Positions 14,358 through 18,490 of a stretch of DNA of 18,490 bases are shown one piece after another. Below the pieces are notes generated by a model. It was given only the letters and a program-made list of their open reading frames with translations, was not told the origin of the DNA and did not search any database. Made by a program: the position numbers and the translations under genes. Within the stretch, counting starts at the first letter, position 1. Every line of letters begins with the position of its first letter. Origin of the DNA: Solirubrobacterales bacterium (GTDB taxonomy: Bacteria > Actinomycetota > Thermoleophilia > Solirubrobacterales > Solirubrobacteraceae); NCBI GenBank assembly GCA_003151895.1, contig PLYX01000043.1, positions 12,953 to 31,442 on the forward strand. The letters are read 5' to 3'.

Positions 14358-14519
14358 GCTGACCCTGCATAGCAGCGCAGCTTGACCCTTCGTCGGGATC
14401 GACTACAAGGCCCCTTCCCCGCTTGTCAAGGGGCGAGCGCTGGTTCGGGTGCGGGCGAGCGGCCCAGGAGACCAGTGGCGTGAGCAGGATTCCGCCGCCT
14501 TGCAGGGAACCTTGCGCCG

Positions 14520-16020
14520 ATGGCGGGTGCAAGCGGGCGTGCACGGCGGCCCAGCTATGAGCAGCTCCAAGCGCTTGTGGCGGAGCAGGCGGCGCGGATC
14601 GCCGAGCAGGACGGGCTGATCGCGGCGCTGATGGCCGAGAACGCCGAGCTGAAGGCGCAGGTCGGCGAGATGAAGGCTCAGCTCGCCGACCTGCGGGCCA
14701 GGCTGGATCAGAACTCCAGGAACTCGAGTAAGCCGCCGTCCTCTGACGGCTATTGGAAGCCCTCGCCCAAGAAGCGCAGCCTGCGGCAGCGCTCGGGGCG
14801 CAAACCCGGCGGCCAAGAGGGCCATGAGGGCGCACACCTGCAGCGCGTGGAGGTTCTCGACCGCCAGATCCCCCACGAGCCCGAGCGCTGCGAGGGCTGC
14901 GGGCGCGACCTGGCCGACGGGGAGGAGCTTGAGGGCGGGGAATCCCGCCAGGTCTTCGACATCCCCGAGAAGCTCGCGCTGGAAGTGATCGAGCACCTCG
15001 CGAAGCGCAGGCGCTGCGCGCACTGCGGGCGCGTGAATGAGGGGCGCTTCCCCGAGGACGTCATCGCTCCCGCCGAATACGGGTGCAACCTGCGCGCGTT
15101 CGGGGTCTATCTCATCGTCTTCCAGCACATCCCCTACGATCGCGCCCACAAGCTGATCTGCGACCTCACCGGGGCGCAGATCTCAACCGCCACGCTCTGC
15201 TCATGGGTTCAGAAGGCCGCTGCGGGCCTGACGGAGTTCGATGAGCAGCTGCGCGGCCTGCTCGCAGATGAGCCGGTGGTGAATTTTGACGAGACGGGAC
15301 TGCGTATAGCTGGCGGCTGGGCTGGGTGCACTGCGCCTCCACGCAGACGCTGACGCGCTATACCCCCCATGCCAAGCGCGGCTCAGAGGCAATGGATGAC
15401 GCCGGCGTGCTTCCAGCCTTCCGCGGTGTCGCGGTGCACGACGGCTTCACGCCCTACCGCACCTACACCAAGGTGAGACACGCGCTGTGCGATACTCATC
15501 ACCCCAGGGAGCTGATCGCCGCGCAGGAAGCCGGCCAGGCGTGGCCTCGGGCATGGGCTGCCTGCTGCTGGACTCAAAGGATGCCGTCGATCAGGCCAAG
15601 GCGGCGGGCCTGAAGGCGCTGAGCGACGCGGTCCTGGCCGAGCTTCACGCCTCATATCGTGGCGTGATCGCCTCGGGCTATGAGGAGAACCCGGGCCTGG
15701 CCGAAAGCGCCGGGCAGAAGATCAAGCGCTCAAAGGCACAGAACCTGCTGCTGCGTCTGGATAAGCGCGAGCGCGAAGCGACCCTCTTCGCGCACGACTT
15801 CACCGTATCCTTCAGCAATAACATCTGTGAGTCTGACATTCGCATGGTCAAGCTTCAGCAGAAGATCTCCGGCTGCTTTCGCACGATGGATGGCGCCGAG
15901 CGCTTCCTGGCCGTGCGCTCCTATGTCTCAACCGCCAGGAAGCAGGGCCAGGACACCCTGCAGGTGCTCAGCGCGCTGGCGCAGGGCACGCCCTGGCTGC
16001 CGGCCGCCGGGGAGACCTGA
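14520..16020 (+). pseudogene. tnpC: IS66-family transposase TnpC, two frameshifts
   Basis: DDE transposase that would be about 500 residues if two lost bases were restored (1501 + 2 = 1503 nt). In order: an N-terminal leucine-zipper-like coiled coil (about 12-62), a Ser/Asn-rich linker, an IS66 zinc finger (CEGCGRD and CAHCGRV), the DDE core and the IS66 C-terminal domain. The catalytic residues fall in three frames: Asp of NFDETG (15288-15290), Asp of VHDGF (15440-15442) and Glu of ICESDIR (15829-15831). The first break is at about 15315-15316, where AG and LGWVHC are separated by two bases instead of one codon. The second is near 15543-15546, where AW should be followed by ASGMGCLLLDSK. Both are single-base losses in G-rich tracts, so real decay and sequencing error are both possible. 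Confidence 0.92.
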
Positions 16021-16061
16021 GCCCCACCCGTCCGCCGCCACGGCGATCATCCGCTCACGAG

Positions 16062-16511
16062 ATGGGCAAGCGCTCCCGCCGCAACCGATCACCACGCCAG
16101 CTGCCCGCGGGCACCGGCAACGGCACGCCGCCACCACACGATCAGCCGCCGCACAGCAAGCCACCGAATGGCCAGCCGGCCATCCGTGAGCGGCTGCTGC
16201 TCCAAGCGATCGCCGACGGCGAGCTCGACCAGCACCTGACAGCGCTCGCCGACGCCATCCACGCCCGCCACCACCTGCTGCACACCGTGGCCACCGCCAC
16301 CGCGCTCTCAAGCCTGTGCGTCGGCGACCAGGTACAGATCAACACCACGATCAAACCCCGCTACCTGCACGGCGTGCGCGGCAAGGTCATCGACATCGAC
16401 GATGAGTACGCCACCATCTGCGTGCACCGCCCGATCGGACGCTTCCACTCCGGCCACATCCGTTGCCCCCCACTCGCGCTGGAGAAGATCAGCGGCCCGT
16501 CAGGGTCCTAA
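16062..16511 (+). CDS. IS66 passenger protein, 149 aa, SH3/KOW-like C-terminal region
   Basis: The function is not known to me. The N-terminal 40 residues are basic and Pro/His-rich. Residues about 41-80 look helical (IRERLLLQAIADGELDQHL). Residues 87-143 read VGDQVQIN, then KPRYLHGVRGKVIDIDD, then RPIGRFHSGHIRCPPLALEKI, a pattern of short strands and turns like a small SH3/KOW-type barrel of the kind that binds nucleic acid or protein. It starts 41 bp after tnpC on the same strand, and its TAA stop (16509-16511) lies inside the right terminal repeat, so it belongs to the element. Unlike tnpC it is intact. I believe similar short proteins are scattered in actinobacterial accessory DNA, but could not check. 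Confidence 0.65.
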   Translation: MGKRSRRNRSPRQLPAGTGNGTPPPHDQPPHSKPPNGQPAIRERLLLQAIADGELDQHLTALADAIHARHHLLHTVATATALSSLCVGDQVQINTTIKPRYLHGVRGKVIDIDDEYATICVHRPIGRFHSGHIRCPPLALEKISGPSGS

Positions 16512-16519
16512 ACAGTTAC
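16502..16519 (-). repeat. IS66 right terminal inverted repeat
   Basis: On the plus strand AGGGTCCTAAACAGTTAC; read inward it is GTAACTGTTTAGGACCCT. It contains the stop codon of the passenger gene and marks the sharp change from IS sequence to SDR coding sequence. Confidence 0.7.
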
Positions 16520-16761
16520 ATAAAGACTTCAACGTGAAGCTCGCGGCCATGACGGCCGGCGTCTACGAGAGCCCCGTGCGCCATCTCGGCGGCGGGCCAG
16601 ACGTGGTGGCGAAGGCGATCGAGAAGGCAATCTCACGCCGCCGCGCGCCGTCGCGCATGCTGCTCACGCCCTCCGCCCACCTGACGGTGCTCCAGCGCAG
16701 GCTGCTGCCGGACAGGCTGTGGGACGCGATGCTGCGCACCCAGCTGCCCGAGCCACGCTAA
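16520..16761 (+). pseudogene. Short-chain dehydrogenase/reductase, C-terminal fragment
   Basis: From about 16522 the frame reads KDFNVKLAAMTAGVYES, then LGGGPDVVAKAIEKAIS, then RRLLPDRLWDAMLRTQLPEPR and a TAA at 16759. This is the characteristic tail of classical SDRs of the DHRS/17-beta-HSD-like group common in actinobacteria, about 79 residues. It has no start of its own. It begins at the IS66 right end and matches in strand and family the N-terminal fragment at 12931, so both are best read as one gene broken by the accessory DNA. The TAA overlaps the stop codon of the convergent EAL gene. Confidence 0.82.
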
Positions 16762-17645
16762 GCGAACGCCTCGACCTGGCCGCAGGGACGCCCCACCTCG
16801 AAGCCCTGCGCGAAGTCGACGCCGTAGCCGCGCAGCAGGCGCATGGTGGGCTCGTCGCCGACGTACTCGGCGATCGTCTGCTTGCCCATCCCGCGAGCCA
16901 CCCCGACGAGCGCCTGCACGACAAGCTGGTCCTTGCGTGAGCTCGGCAGCGTGCGAATGAAGTCGCCGTCGATCTTCAGGTAGCGGAACGGCAGGTGCTT
17001 GAGGTATTGGAAGGAGCCGAAGCCCGCGCCGAAATCATCCAGCGCGATTGAGCTGCCGAGCGTGTGCACGCCTTCGCAGAACATCTGGGCGCGGCGCATG
17101 TCGCCGATCGCGGCGGTCTCGGTGACCTCGACGATCAGACGCTCGGGGTCGACAAGGTGGCGGATGAGCTCCTGCTCTATGTGGGCGAGCATCCCACGGT
17201 CTGTGATCGACAGCGCGGATAGGTTCACGGCGACGCGAGCGTCGCGCTCTGCCAGCTCGCCCCCCATCAGCGCGACCACCTTGCCGATCACCATCCGGTC
17301 TATCTCCTGGATCAAGCCATAGCGCTCTGCCGCCGGCAGGAAGCTGCAAGGCGGCGTGAGCGGCTCGTCAGGGTCGTCGGCGAGCCGGATCAGCGCCTCG
17401 TAGTGCGACACGGCGCCGCTCTGCAGCGAGACTATCGGCTGGTAGTGGAGCACGAACAGGTCCTCGCGCAGCGCGCGCCGCAGGCGCTTGCACCACGGCC
17501 TGGGGTGCAGGCCGGCGGGTGAGGAGAAGTTGCCGATGCGACCGGGATAGCGCCGGCGACGGTCAATCGAGATCCCACCCACCCCTCGCATGTCGCGCGC
17601 CCGGACCACGAAGCTGGAGGTGGCGTCTGTTGTGGAGGTTGGCAT
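16758..17645 (-). CDS. Stand-alone EAL-domain cyclic-di-GMP phosphodiesterase
   Basis: Hydrolyses c-di-GMP to pGpG. The 295-residue protein has an EAL domain from about 55 to 290 with all catalytic features visible: HYQPIVSL, Glu83 of EAL with Arg87, Asn141 of VNLSAL, Glu176 of EVTE, Asp203-Asp204 of LDDFGAG, Lys224 of LKIDG, Glu260 of TIAEYV and Gln280 of FAQGF. It is therefore probably active. There is no GGDEF, PAS or membrane segment; the first 50 residues are basic and look disordered. I chose the ATG at 17645; it has no Shine-Dalgarno, and GAATAT lies 8 nt upstream, so leaderless translation is possible. The frame is open to a TTG at 17738. It lies downstream of a FtsW/RodA gene. Confidence 0.88.
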   Translation of the reverse strand: MPTSTTDATSSFVVRARDMRGVGGISIDRRRRYPGRIGNFSSPAGLHPRPWCKRLRRALREDLFVLHYQPIVSLQSGAVSHYEALIRLADDPDEPLTPPCSFLPAAERYGLIQEIDRMVIGKVVALMGGELAERDARVAVNLSALSITDRGMLAHIEQELIRHLVDPERLIVEVTETAAIGDMRRAQMFCEGVHTLGSSIALDDFGAGFGSFQYLKHLPFRYLKIDGDFIRTLPSSRKDQLVVQALVGVARGMGKQTIAEYVGDEPTMRLLRGYGVDFAQGFEVGRPCGQVEAFA

Positions 17646-17765
17646 CGTGGGAGATATTCGTTGACCGCCGCTCTGAGATGCTGGCGTGCACCGGGTATGT
17701 GGAGGTTTTCGACCGAAAGCGGCACCGAACCTCCTCAAAAGTGCACAATCGCGCCCAAAAGTGCG
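17646..17765 (-). promoter_or_regulatory. Spacer between FtsW/RodA and EAL genes with repeats and an orphan ribosome site
   Basis: It contains an inverted repeat GGAGGTT (17701-17707) / AACCTCC (17728-17734), two direct copies of CAAAAGTGC (17736-17744 and 17756-17764) 20 bp apart just after the FtsW/RodA stop, and on the minus strand GAGGAGGT followed after 4 nt by a GTG at 17725. That GTG opens a frame different from the EAL gene. The inverted repeat could be a terminator that hides the ribosome site, or an attenuator. Confidence 0.4.
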
Positions 17766-18490
17766 TCAACGTGACGGAGAATACGGCCTGCGCGCACGAT
17801 CGGAGACGACGAGCAGCAGCGCGAGCAGCACGAAGTTCATGACCACCGAGGAGCCGCCGTAGGCCACAAACGGGAGTGTGACCCCCGTCAACGGGATCAC
17901 GCGCGTGACACCGCCGACGATCACGAACACCTGCATGGCGACGACGAACGACAGGCCCACGGCGAGCAGCTTGGAGAACGAGTCGCGCGCGAGCATCGCC
18001 GTCTTCAGGCCGCGGGCCACGAACAGGAGATAGGTGAGCAGCAGCGCGGCGGCGCCGGCGAGACCGAGCTCGTTGACGATGACCGCGTAGATCATGTCGC
18101 TTTCCGGCACCGGCAGGATCGGTTCGCGGTGGTGGGGAAGCACGAGCAGCGACTGGTCGAAGCCCGTCCCGAGCAGGCCACCGTCGGCCTGCGCGAACAG
18201 CGATTGCGCAAGCTGGTAGCTGCCGCCCCGCTGTTCGTAGAGGGACTTCTCGAAAGGGTGTTCCCAGGCCAGCACGCGGCTGTGGACGTGACCGACGTGG
18301 GTCGTCACGAACCACGCGCCGGCCCCGAACAGCACGAGCCCGACGAGAGGGAACGAGAAGCGTCCGGTGGCGACGTACAGGAGCGCGAGGAACGCGCCGT
18401 AGAACATCAGCGAAGTGCCGAGCTCGCGCGTCAACAGGAGCGTGGCCATCGCCGCCCCCCACACCACGAGCATCGGGCCGAACTGCTTCA
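17766..18490 (-). CDS. FtsW/RodA/SpoVE family cell-wall polymerase, C-terminal part (cut by window end)
   Basis: SEDS-family membrane glycosyltransferase that polymerises peptidoglycan from lipid II. About 241 residues are visible, beginning KQFGPMLVVWGAA at the window edge. ATLLLTRELGTSLMFYGAFL is the conserved RDLGT-type segment (RELGTS here). GLLGTGFDQSLLVLPHHREPILPVPESDMIYAVIVNELGL matches the large external loop with its lipid-interacting region, and PLTGVTLPFVAYGGSS is the near-invariant C-terminal signature. In actinobacteria such a gene normally sits in the fha-pstP-rodA-pbpA-pknB cluster, followed by a penicillin-binding protein; here the next gene is EAL. Whether it is RodA or FtsW cannot be told from this part. 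Confidence 0.93.
   Translation of the reverse strand, partial: KQFGPMLVVWGAAMATLLLTRELGTSLMFYGAFLALLYVATGRFSFPLVGLVLFGAGAWFVTTHVGHVHSRVLAWEHPFEKSLYEQRGGSYQLAQSLFAQADGGLLGTGFDQSLLVLPHHREPILPVPESDMIYAVIVNELGLAGAAALLLTYLLFVARGLKTAMLARDSFSKLLAVGLSFVVAMQVFVIVGGVTRVIPLTGVTLPFVAYGGSSVVMNFVLLALLLVVSDRARRPYSPSR

Larger units (their letters stand above)
14221..14519. other. Gene-free stretch holding a promoter and the IS66 left end
   Basis: Between the divergent starts of the exported-protein gene (minus) and tnpC (plus). It holds the TTGACA promoter, the left terminal repeat of the IS at 14340, and a 13-bp near-perfect inverted repeat: CCTTGTCAAGCGG at 14288-14300 and CCGCTTGTCAAGG at 14419-14431. 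That repeat straddles the IS boundary. No coding frame here looks real. Confidence 0.6.
14340..16519 (+). mobile_element. IS66-family insertion sequence with tnpC and a passenger gene
   Basis: A 2180-bp element delimited by an imperfect terminal inverted repeat: GTATCTGTTCAGGTCTCC at the left and, read inward, GTAACTGTTTAGGACCCT at the right. These match at 13 of the first 17 bases; both begin with GTA as IS66 ends do. It contains a TnpC-type DDE transposase but no tnpA/tnpB, as in the single-transposase ISBst12 subgroup, plus a 149-aa passenger. The 8 bp outside each end (TCGCTTTG and ATAAAGAC) do not match, so there is no IS66-type target duplication. The right end abuts the C-terminal SDR fragment within 1-3 bp. 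The element is probably immobile because tnpC is frameshifted twice. Confidence 0.8.

Noticed and set aside
15300..15560. Programmed -1 frameshifting in tnpC
   Set aside because: Two separate shifts are needed, no A-rich slippery heptamer or stimulatory hairpin is evident, and both breaks fall inside the catalytic domain.
12931..16761. Integrative element with att sites in the SDR gene
   Set aside because: No integrase gene and no matching direct repeats at the two SDR junctions; the IS66 ends explain the right edge better.
1..18490. CRISPR arrays, tRNA or rRNA genes, riboswitches
   Set aside because: No regularly spaced direct repeats, cloverleaf-like segments or rRNA signatures were seen on reading; spacers between genes are too short for most riboswitches.

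Overview
The window looks like chromosomal DNA from a high-GC Gram-positive bacterium. Counted lines of coding sequence reach 70-80% GC, and GTG/TTG starts and 4-bp gene overlaps are common. A MptB-like GT-C mannosyltransferase beside an actinobacterial-style FtsW/RodA and a complete bacterial hopanoid set suggests Actinomycetota, most likely Thermoleophilia/Solirubrobacterales. That placement is inference from gene content; no rRNA or tRNA gene was seen.

Positions 1-10148 hold one tightly packed minus-strand gene train. In transcription order it runs: STAS protein, MptB-like GT-C mannosyltransferase, small membrane-anchored Cys-rich protein, GT39/ArnT-like GT-C glycosyltransferase, squalene-hopene cyclase, hpnC, hpnD, hpnE, hpnG and hpnH (cut by the window start). 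Most junctions overlap by 1-4 bp or abut. Together hpnD, hpnC and hpnE make squalene from farnesyl diphosphate, shc cyclises it, and hpnH and hpnG start the C35 side chain (adenosylhopane, then ribosylhopane). Several enzymes carry in-frame low-complexity insertions in predicted loops; two of these share a short AT-rich repeat in opposite orientation.

Positions 10213-12898 hold an aldehyde dehydrogenase and a zinc alcohol dehydrogenase, both minus strand. Divergent from the alcohol dehydrogenase, about 30 bp away, begins a plus-strand short-chain dehydrogenase (SDR). It is recognisable for only about 39 residues; its C-terminal 79 residues reappear 3.5 kb downstream at 16520-16761.

The sequence between the two SDR pieces is accessory DNA. 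First come two tandem hairpins, then two lower-GC minus-strand genes for small exported proteins of unknown function, with their own promoter. Next is an IS66-family element whose ends I place at 14340 and 16519 from an 18-bp imperfect terminal inverted repeat. It carries a tnpC broken by two single-base deletions and a 149-aa passenger gene whose stop codon lies inside the right terminal repeat. No 8-bp target duplication flanks the IS, and about 150 codons of the SDR are missing. This is therefore a rearrangement or deletion scar, not a clean insertion.

Positions 16758-18490 return to core-like minus-strand genes: a stand-alone EAL-domain c-di-GMP phosphodiesterase and, upstream of it, the C-terminal part of a FtsW/RodA-family protein cut by the window end.
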